Assembly (NCBI GenBank): GCA_940671915.1
Contig: CALNVZ010000641.1
Span: forward strand, 5,112,444-5,176,443
Direction: 5' to 3'
DNA from: Paracentrotus lividus
Taxonomy: Eukaryota > Echinodermata > Echinoidea > Camarodonta > Echinidae
Length of the DNA: 64,000 bases
Shown here: positions 55,808 through 64,000 of the stretch, piece after piece
Position numbering within the stretch: the stretch's first letter is position 1
Layout: each line of letters opens with the position of its first letter
Program-made: the position numbers and the translations under genes
The notes under the pieces: generated by a model
The model's input: only the letters and a program-made list of their open reading frames with translations
The model's database searches: none
Told to the model about the DNA's origin: nothing

Positions 55808-55972
55808 AAACAACTGGAGCAAGAGGTAGCCTCTCTGAGACAAATCATGGGGATACGGGAGAGGGAGGTAGCACAGCTGGAGGCACAGCTGGTCAGGACT
55901 CAAGAGCAGGCATTATCCCAGGGGGAGGAAGGAACTCAACCGGACAATGATGATCTTCGCAAGACAATACAG
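55808..55972 (+). CDS. AKAP9: AKAP9-like exon 23 of window (55 codons)
   Basis: The acceptor is CTTCTTTCTTTCCAAAG and the donor ATACAG|GTATGAC. Phase 0 to 0: KQLEQEVASLRQIMGIRERE VAQLEAQLVRTQEQ, then an acidic stretch (GEEGTQPDNDDLRKTIQ). Confidence 0.93.
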
Positions 55973-57159
55973 GTATGACATGTTGACTGTTACGCTTTCA
56001 CCACAGCAAAAAATACATATTTATGTGCCACAGAAATGATAGCACTGTGCCGCAATGACATTTTTAAGGTGTAAATTTTTCAACATATTTTCAGTTCCTA
56101 GATAAACCTACTGTGTATCGACAAAATGTTGTCGGCTAACCCGAAACTGCTCATCAACTTACTCTCTAAACCGCCCCCTGCTTTGTGCACTCTTTCGTCA
56201 TGATATCATCCAAAATGCAAAGTCAAACATTCCCATCCTTGTTGTGCATTTCCTACAGGGTATGTGCTATTGGATTCAGCACAGAAAAGTTCTGCTTGTG
56301 TTGAGCAAATACAAGAATTTTCCATTAAAACACACTGATGCATACAGCCAAACACTTTCTGCTAGGGAGTAAGCCGGCACATTTCATGCAGTCTCTAGGT
56401 GCTAAAGGGTTAAAGCAGACATAGATTAATTACCTAAAAGTATAATTGAAGATCAAAGTGCAATCTAGGAGTTGATAGGTACCAACTGTTTGTGCTGATT
56501 GGAAAATATGGCACACCATCTAGCAAAGATCAAAAGAGTTACTAGTCTTGCTTAGATATTATGTCTACTTCATCCAGCAACGGAGAACATCGTAATCACA
56601 TAGATGTACATGTAGATGAAAATATGCTCCCTCTATTATTAAGTATGATCATCAGGTTGGTTTTAAATATGTTCAATTACTTTCCCCATCACCTTTGAAA
56701 AAGTCTTCCTCATTTTTAAGATACAGCACTACCCTTGTATTCTCCAAGGCAATCTTTAGCAGATGATTAGGTCAATCAGTATAAAAACTTCTATTAGAAG
56801 TCCCATTTGCTAGAATGGAAACATACAAAAATACATATTTTCCAAGAACAATAAGGGCCTGGAATACCTTGGATTAGAGTGTCAAATCTATTTCAACTAT
56901 AGAGATATTTAGAGTAGCACCCTTACCCATAGGAGGATAGCATGCTGGCGATTTGCAGTTTCCTGCCCTGTTGGTGTAATTTCAAAAGGTTCAGAAGGTT
57001 AAACACTTGTACAATGTATATTGTAATTAATGCATTTTTCCAATGCCCACCTGTAATTTGTGTACAACAGCATGTACATTTCCATTCAAATGTTAATAAT
57101 ATATCCATTTCCCTGCTCACTTGTAATTGTGCAATCATATATTTTTTTTCTCCAACCAG
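55973..57159. other. Intron 23, no recognisable gene
   Basis: AT-rich. GGCTAACCCGAAACTG at 56133 and CTAAAGGGTTAAAG at 56401 might be the worn ends of a TTAA-type element. Otherwise I see nothing. Confidence 0.45.
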
Positions 57160-57405
57160 GAGAAAGAGCTTGAGATTGTGAACCTGAAGCTTGAAATGGA
57201 CCGGCTTGAAGAGGCAGCCTTCCAGAGCCAGCAGCAGGCACAGCAAGCCACGCCCATCCCAGCAAGCCCCGCCCTGGAGGAGGCGGTCAAGAGATTAGAG
57301 GAGGAGCTTAATCAGGAGAGGAGTAGAGCTTCTGATATGGAGGCAGATTATCAGAGGAGGGTGGCAGGACTGAAGGGGCTTTCCCCTGGCAAGACACTAG
57401 CACAG
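57160..57405 (+). CDS. AKAP9: AKAP9-like exon 24 of window (82 codons)
   Basis: The acceptor is TTTTTTCTCCAACCAG and the donor GCACAG|GTCAGGA (non-canonical +3 C). Phase 0 to 0: EKELEIVNLKLEMDRLEEAA FQSQQQAQQATPIPASPALE. A short Pro-rich break (TPIPASPA) sits between helices. It ends KGLSPGKTLAQ. Confidence 0.93.
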
Positions 57406-57439
57406 GTCAGGATCACTGCTTGTAATTCAACTCACTCCA

Positions 57440-57620
57440 AGGGATGTTTGACAAAGAGTTAAGGACTTAAAGTCGCACTTAAATTCTAAGTGCTTCCTGC
57501 ATTTAACGCGCAATCTCACTGGTAGACTTCTCAGTACCGCGCATCCCCTGTGCATGATACAATATATATCGCACGCGAGTAGGAATTTAAGTGTGAGTTT
57601 AAGTCTTCGTAATTTAGAGT
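57440..57620. mobile_element. Palindromic MITE-like repeat, copy 2 (mate at 44.5 kb)
   Basis: ACTTAAAGTCGCACTTAAAT and, at the right, TTTAAGTGTGAGTTTAAGTC are inverted. The interior ACGCGCAATCTCACTGGTAGAC and CGCACGCGAGTAGGAA matches 44500-44716. Confidence 0.72.
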
Positions 57621-57921
57621 TATATAGAACCAATGCCCTGTAAAAAAAAAGGATTTGAAATGACTAATCTGATTGGTTCAGAGTGTGGCTTGTATACTAG
57701 AAAAGCTTGTAATAAGGATACTGATTGGTTTAATACTATCAATCTGTTACGTTGATTGAAATATTTTATATTACAGGGCCCTGATTGGACAAGTTATAAA
57801 TGCACATGCATGTACATTTTTAGATGCTTTTTACTTAATCTGTATCTTGTTCTAATCTTAATTTCATTTAAATCTGTTATTTTTTAAACAAAATTGTATT
57901 AATTTCCACTTACGCTGACAG

Positions 57922-58080
57922 AAACTGAATGAGATTCGTGAGGAGTTAACACATCAACATCAGCAGCACGTAGCAGACATTCAGCACACAATGAACAAAG
58001 AGGCAGAACTCCGTATTGAGCAGATTAAGAAAGAGCACGCACATCAGCTACAGCTCCTGGAAGAACGCACAAACAGACAG
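57922..58080 (+). CDS. AKAP9: AKAP9-like exon 25 of window (53 codons)
   Basis: The acceptor is CACTTACGCTGACAG and the donor AGACAG|GTAATGT. Phase 0 to 0: KLNEIREELTHQHQQHVADI QHTMNKEAEL, then KKEHAHQLQLLEERTNRQ. It resembles vertebrate EKMQELHAAEILDMESRH and VAVQLLKEEC. It ends in phase 0, whereas the visible start of exon 26 wants phase 1. Confidence 0.91.
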
Positions 58081-58450
58081 GTAATGTTGTCTACAATTCA
58101 CATTTGACATTGCTCACTTAGAGCTAAAAGGCCACTATCCAACATTTTCCCTGTGCATAGTAACAATCTACTCCAGATTTAAAACAACCATTCTGATTGG
58201 TTTACAGTGAGACTTTTGTGCAAGAAGACCATGCAACATGGATCCTGGTTGGTTCCTGTCGATTCGCAATTGCTTGTAACTCTTTATGTTAGAGGACCAT
58301 TATTTTACATTGTTTGAATGCCTTCTTGGCTCTTTGAAGTCCAAGCAGAAATGCTTTTCCAAACATTTTTGCGTAGACCCATGTGCATGTCTCTATGCAG
58401 TGCACGTGACTCTAATTGGCTGAATTGAGTATATTTCCACCCCATTTTTT

Positions 58451-60895
58451 TGTCCCCGCCGAACGAGTTCGAGCAGGGGACTATGAAACGGGCTCCGTAC
58501 GTATGTGTGTGTGTCCGTCCGTTAATCACCGGCTCCAGTCCCGGCTCCGTATGTGAGTTCAATTTGCTACTCCTTCGCCATTTTTCATCGATTTCGATTC
58601 CGTTTGCTTTATATGATAGCACTAGGTGATGGCTACCAAACTTCTTCACAGAATTTTATCCTTGACCTTTGACCCTGATTTTTGACCTATATTGTTAATT
58701 GGCTACAAAATGCTACTCCTTCGCCATTTTCATCCGATTTCGATTCTGTTTGCTTTATATGATAGCACTAGGTGAGGGCTACAAAACTTCTTCATAGAAT
58801 TTTGACTTTTGACCCCTTTGACCTTTGACCTTCATTTTTGACCTATATTGTTAAATTGGCTACAAAATGCTACTCCTTCGCCATTTTTCATCCGATTTCG
58901 AATCCGTTTGCTTTATATGATAGCACTAGTGAGCTACAAAACTTCTTCACGGAATTTTGACTTTTGACCCCTTTGACCTTTGACCTTGAATTATACTTAT
59001 ATTGTACATTGGCTACAAAATGTCTACTCCTTCACCATTTTTCTTCCGATTTCGATTCCGTTTGCTTTATGTGATAGCACTAGGTGATGGCTACAAAATT
59101 TCTTACCGAATTTTGACCTTTGACCTTTGACCTTTATTTTTACCTATATTGTTAATTGGCTACAAAATGCTACTCCTTCGCCATTTTTCATTCCGATTTC
59201 GATTCCGTTTGCTTTATATGATAGCACTAGGTGAGGCTACAAACCTTCTTCATAGAATTTTGACTTTTGACCCTTTGACCTTTGGACCTTCATTTTTGAC
59301 CTATATTTTAATTGGCTACAAAATGCTACTCCTTCGCCATTTTTCATCCTTCGAATCCGTTTGCTTTATATGATAGCACTAGGTGAGGGCTACAAAACTT
59401 CTTCACGGAATTTTGACTTTTGACCCTTTGACCTGTTATACTATATTTAATATTGGCTACAAAATGCTACTCCTTCACCATTTTTCTTCCGCATTTCGAT
59501 TCCGTTTGCTTATTGTGATAGCACTAGGTGATGGCTACAAAATTTCTTTACCGAATTTTGACCTTTGACCTTTGACCTTTATTTTTACCTATATTGTAAT
59601 ATGGCTACAAAATGTACTCCTTCGCCATTTTCATCCGATTTCGATTCCGTTTGCTTTATATGATAGCACTAGGGATGGCTACACAACTTTCTTCACAGAA
59701 TTTTGACCTTTGACCTTTGACCCTGATTTTTGACCTATATTGTTATATTGCTACAAAATACTCCTTCGCCATTTTTCATCCGATTTCTATTCTGTTTGCT
59801 CTATATGATAGCACTAGGTGAGGGCTACAAAATTCTTCATAGAATTTTGACTTTGACCCCCTTGACCTTGACCTTCATTTTTGACCTATATTGTTAATTG
59901 CTACAAAATGCTACTCCTTCGCCATTTTCATCCGATTCGAATCCGTTTGCTTTATATGATAGCACTAGGTGAGGGCTACAAAACTTCTTCACGGAATTTT
60001 GACTTTTGACCCTGACCTTTGACCTTGATTTATACTTATATATTGTACATTGGCTACAAAATGCTTACTCCTTCACCATTTTCTTCCGATTTCGATTCCG
60101 TTTGCTCTATGTGATAGCACTAGTGATGGCTACAAAATTTCTTTACCGAATTTTGACCTTTGACCTTTGACCTTTATTTTGACCTATATTGTTAATTGGC
60201 TAACAAAATGCTACTCCTTCGCCATTTTTCATCGATTTCGATTCCGTTTGCTTATGTGATAGCACTAGGTGAGGACTACAAAACTTCTTCACAGAATTTT
60301 GACTTTTGACCCCTTTGACCTTTTACCTTGATTTTTCGACCTTTATGTTAGATGGCTAAATGCTACTCCTCACCATTTTATCTGATTTCAATTGCTTGCT
60401 TTATGTGATAGCTCTAGGTGTGGCTACAATACTTCTTCACAGAATTTTGACCTTTGACCTTTGACCTGATTTTTGACCTATATTGTTAATTGGCTACAAA
60501 TGCTACTCCTTCGCCATTTTTCATCCGATTTCGATTCCTTTGCTGTTATGTAATAGCACTAGGTGAGGACACAAACTTCTACAAGATTATTGACTTTGAC
60601 CTTTGACCTTGATTTTGACCTATATTGTTAATTGGCTACAAAATGCTACTCCTTCGCCATTTTTCATCCGATTCGCATTCCGTCTTGCTTTATGTGATAG
60701 CGCTTAGGTGAGGACTACAAAACTTCTTCACAGAATTTTGACTTTGACCCCTTTGACCTTGACCTGTCTTTGACCTTTATTGTACATTGGCTACAAATAG
60801 CTACTTCTTCACCATTTTTTACCGATTTCGATTCTGTTTGCCTTATGTGATAGCACTAGTCGATATAATGGGAATTTTACATTATCGCGGGGACA
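58451..60895. mobile_element. TGTCCCCGC-ended element carrying the satellite array
   Basis: The ends TGTCCCCGC (58451) and GCGGGGACA (60887-60895) are inverted. After the left end come GAACGAGTTCGAGCAGGGGA and GTGTGTGTCCGTCCGTTAATC, then the tandem array. The layout resembles the smaller element at 35779-36210. No coding capacity was seen. Confidence 0.72.
58555..60870. repeat. Satellite of about 16 units (about 150 bp) with DR1-like motifs and higher-order order
   Basis: Each unit reads ATGCTACTCCTTCGCCATTT ... GATTTCGATTCCGTTTGCTT ... TGATAGCACTAGGTGAGGGC TACAAAACTTCTTC ... followed by TTTGACCTTTGACC runs. Unit starts fall near 58563, 58711, 58868, 59021, 59168, 59326, 59466, 59612, 59757, 59910, 60062, 60210, 60361, 60500, 60646 and 60800. 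Variant units recur in order: CATAGAATT, then GAATCCG with CACGGAATT, then TTCACC with TACCGAATT. Confidence 0.93.
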
Positions 60896-61041
60896 TATAT
60901 TACGCATCGCGTAATTACTAATCCACTTGTTTTTTAGGGCAGGGGGGGGGGGGGGGATGCGATTCCAGAACCTTACAGAACAACAATATATTAGATCAAT
61001 TGTTAAACTTATATTTTATTATAGTCCATGGTCTATTGCAG

Positions 61042-61215
61042 CCGAAATCAAATGCTATCTGCTTGATGAATTTACTGAGGTCCAGGGCGTTCTCAAGACC
61101 AACCAAGATCTTCTGGTTGCCCATGGGGAGGAGAAAGCCAAAATTGAAGAGGAACATCGCAGGCAGATGGAGAGAGTCGCTGCTGCCACGCCCATCAATG
61201 TCAGCTCACTGGGAG
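61042..61215 (+). CDS. AKAP9: AKAP9-like exon 26 of window
   Basis: The acceptor is CATGGTCTATTGCAG and the donor GGGAG|GTAAGAG. The coding frame is AEIKCYLLDEFTEVQGVLKT NQDLLVAHGEEKAK, then RRQMERVAAATPINVSSLGG. It needs a G before CC, so phase 1 is expected although exon 25 ends in phase 0. A lost G at the exon start, or an unseen exon inside the satellite interval, would explain this. It leaves phase 1 for exon 27. Confidence 0.85.
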
Positions 61216-61699
61216 GTAAGAGAGCATTGAACCCATGACCTTCAGAATTCTAGCAGTTCTTGGAATTGAATCATCATTTTATTGAAGCATTCCAAGTGAC
61301 TCTTAATATAGATATCAAGTTTGCGATTCTCATGAACCGTCCTTTTATCAGATTATTAAAGAAATGAACATCTACCCCTCATGAATTATGCCATTGAATG
61401 ATTATGAAATAAATACTTTCCTTTCGTGTAATTTGACTGAAGATAGTTGTAACAGTAAACATGTTTTTCCCAAAATATTTCTTTGTCAGTCGCAAAAATT
61501 GCTTTTGGGCCACAAAACACTGATTAGTGATTTGTATTTAAAAATTCACATTTACTACTTGCTTATTATTGTGATTTGTAAATGAATGTATTTCTGTTTA
61601 CGACCAAGTTTCTTCATGATAAATACCTATTTAGAAAAAAATGATTGCGTAAGATGACAAAAGTTTCGATCCTTGTGCTTTTTTCCTCTTTGATCCTAG
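61216..61699. other. Intron 26, no recognisable gene
   Basis: AT-rich, about 480 bp, nothing recognised. Confidence 0.55.
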
Positions 61700-61890
61700 A
61701 CATGGGTGACCTGCTTCACAAGGAGGTTGAGAATACAGCCAGGCTCGATTCAAACCTCCTCGGTCACCTCAGGAGGCGCCAGGGTGGGGTAGGAAGAGAG
61801 CAGCAACAGCCCTCTAGGGAGGGGTCCATGACCAATGGGGATACTTCGGATATGGATATGACCAATGGCGAGATCCCGCCCAGGTTACAG
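61700..61890 (+). CDS. AKAP9: AKAP9-like exon 27 of window
   Basis: The acceptor is CTCTTTGATCCTAG and the donor TTACAG|GTTTGTT. Phase 1 in, phase 0 out: DMGDLLHKEVENTARLDSNL LGHLRRRQGGVGREQQQPSR, then a repeated MTNGDTSDMDMTNGE segment. It is more polar and probably less helical, equivalent to the Ser/Asp-rich region before the GMQVLSL block of vertebrates. Confidence 0.92.
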
Positions 61891-62363
61891 GTTTGTTGTG
61901 CTTTTATTATTTTTAATGGGGACATGTATCAATCAGATATAATTAGTTACGTCTGGGACCAACCTTTAACGTCACCATATGAGAGACGTGACTAGGTTTT
62001 GAACCAAGGTCCGCTCCATGTCGGTTCGTAGGCTGATGCAGAGAGTTGACAATGAGTTTTACCGCTCGACCCACTCCTGATCCTGGATTAAATCATTTCT
62101 AATGCTTATGGTGGCTTCTTATAAAGCAGTAGTGGATCAAGCACCAACTCTGACCAAAGAATTGTATCGGCCCATGCATAAGCATAACATAGTCGCTAGT
62201 CCCCAGACAATTTAGCCGATGAAATCCTTTGTCTGAGCGAATGCTGCAGCCTATTCTTGCTTCAAAATTTCAAAGAGTTCTCTCTTGTTGACTGGATTGT
62301 TTTGGCCAAGCTGTACATGTATACTACAGGCATTTAAACCCAATTCACTTTCTTTACCTACAG
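61891..62363. other. Intron 27, no recognisable gene
   Basis: About 470 bp, nothing recognised. Confidence 0.55.
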
Positions 62364-62576
62364 AGTGTACTAGCAAGATTGCACAGCGACGGCCTACAGG
62401 TCTTATCTCTTAGTGACCTACGCTATCTGCGTCAAGCTACCTCACCCCGCCCTGCCGTACGAAGGGGCACGGACATCGCCTCATTGCAGAATGCGTGGGA
62501 GAATGAAAAACAAGCTCTCCTAGATGCCATACAGGCTCTGAAAGACTTGATCACCCAGACTACAGCTGGTCTAAGG
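62364..62576 (+). CDS. AKAP9: AKAP9-like exon 28 of window, GLQVLSLSD block (71 codons)
   Basis: The acceptor is TTTCTTTACCTACAG and the donor CTAAGG|GTAAGTT. Phase 0 to 0: SVLARLHSDGLQVLSLSDLR, then QNAWENEKQALLDAIQALKD LITQT. Vertebrate AKAP9 has LLRAVHNEGMQVLSLTE and ISSLKDLITKM in the same order. This is diagnostic. Confidence 0.96.
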
Positions 62577-62600
62577 GTAAGTTATTGTGTGGTGTATATC

Positions 62601-63224
62601 CATTTGGTCTAACAGCAGTTGGTCCAATTCTCTGATTGTCTAATACCACATGGGCTAAACCCATTTGGTCTACTAATGATTTTGTCTAAGTTTCCCTTGG
62701 TCTAATACATAATTTGTCTGATAGGGCATGGGCGTTTTGTCTACAATGCTCCTCCCCACCCAGGTGCAAAATGGGTACCCGGTAGGAATTGAATGAGTGC
62801 GCCGTAATGGCTGCCATGATTTGAAATGATCCCTTGGGATTGGACAGGTGTCAGAAAGACTTAAAAGCAACCAATGACCAGGGTAATAATAATTGTAAAG
62901 CGCTTAGAGATGAAATTATTTCATATTAGGCGCTATATAAATCGCAACTATTATTATTATTATTATTATTGTCACTTGGTCTAATAACTTCTTGGTATAA
63001 ATGCCAATTCATCTAATAACCAAATTGGCTAATTGCGTTTTGGTCCAATTCCTAAAAGAATATTTGGTCTATTGCCAGTTTGTTACTGGAAGTGAGTAAG
63101 TGGTGTTGGATCAAGTGCATATTAGACTAAACGGAAAATAGACAAAATGGTAAATAGGTGAAGTGGCAATTAGACCATGTGGAATAAGACTAAACTGGCA
63201 TCAGTGGGTTTAGACCAAGTGGGA
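62601..63224. repeat. TTGGTCTA-type palindromic repeat element, copy 3 (with nested SINE-like insert)
   Basis: It begins CCATTTGGTCTAACAGCAGTTGG and ends TTTAGACCAAGTGGGA. Same half-and-half palindromic layout as copies 1 and 2. Interrupted at about 62726-62973. Confidence 0.85.
62726..62973 (+). mobile_element. SINE/LINE-tail-like insert with ATT microsatellite
   Basis: CACCCAGGTGCAAAATGGGTACCCGGTAGG is followed by TTGTAAAGCGCTTAGAGATG, TTAGGCGCTATATAAATCGC and a TATTATTATTATTATT tail. A GCGCTATATAAAT-plus-ATT end is typical of L2/CR1-type LINEs and the SINEs they move, from general knowledge. No tRNA-like head was identified. Confidence 0.65.
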
Positions 63225-63361
63225 ATCTACATGTACTTGTTGTTTTACTCTTTTGCTGTGCCTTGTATGATTAGAAACCTTTTCAATTTATCGACTGAGA
63301 ACCATTAATGTAAAGGTTTTTTTAATATCTGTATTAAACTATTTGATCTCTATATTTACAG

Positions 63362-63523
63362 AATGATGAGCTTGACTGGAGGGGAGACCTTCTTCGCGCT
63401 ATCCAAGCGGTCTTTGATCAAGAGAGGGAGTCGCTCCTAGCTGAGCTTAGAACCCATGTGGTAGCCAGTGGAGACCAGGACCTCTCCCAAGTCCAGCTCC
63501 TAGAGCGAAGGATAAGAGAACAG
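63362..63523 (+). CDS. AKAP9: AKAP9-like exon 29 of window, WRGDLLRAIQAVF block (54 codons)
   Basis: The acceptor is TCTCTATATTTACAG and the donor GAACAG|GTAAGAA. Phase 0 to 0: NDELDWRGDLLRAIQAVFDQ ERESLLAELRTHVV, then VQLLERRIREQ. Vertebrate AKAP9 has SDWRGELLLALQQVFLEERS and LNCLEQRIQEQ. The gene continues beyond the window towards the PACT region. Confidence 0.96.
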
Positions 63524-63599
63524 GTAAGAATTTGCTCGTGAAACAAATGCTCTGGGATTTATTGTGTCTAAAATGTTGGGTTAGGGCTAGGGTTGCAAT

Positions 63600-63725
63600 A
63601 GCAGGGTTCGGACGGGTCATGGAAAACCTGAAAAGTCATGGAATTTTGCTATCTTGTTTTCAAGGCCTTGAAAGTCATGGAAAATCTATTTTTCCATTGA
63701 AAAGTCATGGAAAGTCATGGAATAT
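63600..63725. repeat. GTCATGGAAA short repeats
   Basis: GGTCATGGAAAACC, AAAGTCATGGAATTT, GAAAGTCATGGAAAAT and AAAGTCATGGAAAGTCATGG lie within about 120 bp. Non-coding. Confidence 0.85.
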
Positions 63726-63854
63726 CAAAATGTGTCGATATTCAATCATTTTCTGAATAAATAAATGATAATATTTCAACCATTTTATTCTTGTTCAAGG
63801 TGTGTTTTCTTTCTTTCGAAACATTTTACTGATTGTCTTGTGAAAATGATTATT

Positions 63855-64000
63855 GTTTTGAGCTCGCTCGCTCAGCTCGCGCTCGCTGAGCGAGAGCGCG
63901 ATATGTGTGTCGTGTTCGTGTGTGTGTATCGAGCATGGGTACTGTGTGTGTATTGGGGGTTCAATGCGTCGTTCAGTGTGTGTGTGCGTGTGTTTCGCAT
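63855..64000. repeat. GCTC/GAGC palindrome and TG microsatellite at window end
   Basis: GAGCTCGCTCGCTCAGCTCG CGCTCGCTGAGCGAGAGCGCG is self-complementary and is followed by a degenerate GTGTGT tract with CG interruptions to the window end. Confidence 0.85.

Larger units (their letters stand above)
3679..63523 (+). other. AKAP9: AKAP9-like centrosomal scaffold gene, internal part (29 exons)
   Basis: This is the coding backbone of the window. Exons are bounded by AG/GT and most join in compatible phase. Their product is heptad-rich coiled coil with Glu, Lys, Gln, Arg and Leu dominating. Known of the family: AKAP9 is a giant scaffold at the centrosome and cis-Golgi that binds protein kinase A regulatory subunits, other kinases and phosphatases, and gamma-tubulin complex factors through CDK5RAP2; its C-terminal PACT region targets the centrosome. 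Seen here: at least eight blocks in the same order as in vertebrate AKAP9, best in exons 12-14, 20, 21, 28 and 29. The start codon, the N-terminus and the PACT region are outside the window. I cannot point to a PKA-binding helix. Invertebrates may hold a single ancestor of AKAP9 and pericentrin, so AKAP9/pericentrin pro-orthologue is the safest name. Several exons carry frameshifts that may be sequence errors. Confidence 0.88.

Noticed and set aside
1-64000. CRISPR array, bacterial operon or prophage content
   Set aside because: Introns, SINEs and split exons show animal nuclear DNA. Tandem repeats here lack CRISPR-like repeat/spacer regularity.

Overview
The window is one stretch of a large intron-rich animal gene on the + strand. 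I read 29 exons between 3679 and 63523. Nearly all encode charged alpha-helical coiled coil. Conserved blocks in the second half occur in the order known for vertebrate AKAP9 (AKAP350/AKAP450, the centrosomal and Golgi A-kinase anchoring scaffold related to pericentrin): a VVQTTM block at 36.7 kb, LSQHINESI at 37.9 kb, RLHSAVERLL at 42.7 kb, LEQFREDLTNKDEE at 52.8 kb, DGLQVLSLSD with ALKDLIT at 62.4 kb, and DWRGDLLRAIQAVF at 63.4 kb. The N-terminal exons lie before the window. The C-terminal PACT (centrosome-targeting) region should lie after it and is not seen. AT-rich introns, tRNA-derived SINEs, many palindromic MITEs and recurrent TACATGTA motifs suggest a marine deuterostome, most likely a sea urchin. 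That is inference, not proof.

Layout. 1-3678: upstream intron with two facing tRNA-SINEs, a GA/GATAGA microsatellite and a TTGGTCTA-type element. 3.7-6.3 kb: exons 1-3. 6.3-17.8 kb: an 11.5 kb intron with MITEs, foldbacks and tandem repeats. 17.8-25.5 kb: exons 4-10, including a giant 1.7 kb exon whose frame is broken many times. 25.5-35.6 kb: a 10 kb intron with a 1.7 kb foldback element and a Tc1/mariner-like non-autonomous element. 35.6-45.9 kb: exons 11-16. 48.9-58.1 kb: exons 17-25, mostly clean and phase-compatible. 58.45-60.9 kb: a transposon-bounded satellite of about 16 units of about 150 bp, each with nuclear-receptor DR1-like TGACCT repeats. 61.0-63.5 kb: exons 26-29. No bacterial-type gene, CRISPR array or intact transposase was seen.

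The most unusual feature is structural. About ten of the 29 exons have decayed, truncated tandem copies of themselves ('exon echoes') in the neighbouring intron, usually the exon 3' half with its GT donor and the first intron bases. Several echoes were later split or flanked by TA- or TTAA-type inverted-repeat elements, and the paralogous copy serves as an internal empty site. Separately, exons 5, 6, 9, 10, 12, 13 and possibly 17 and 26 carry frameshifts, often explained by a lost base in a homopolymer. This points to low-quality consensus sequence more than to a dead gene.
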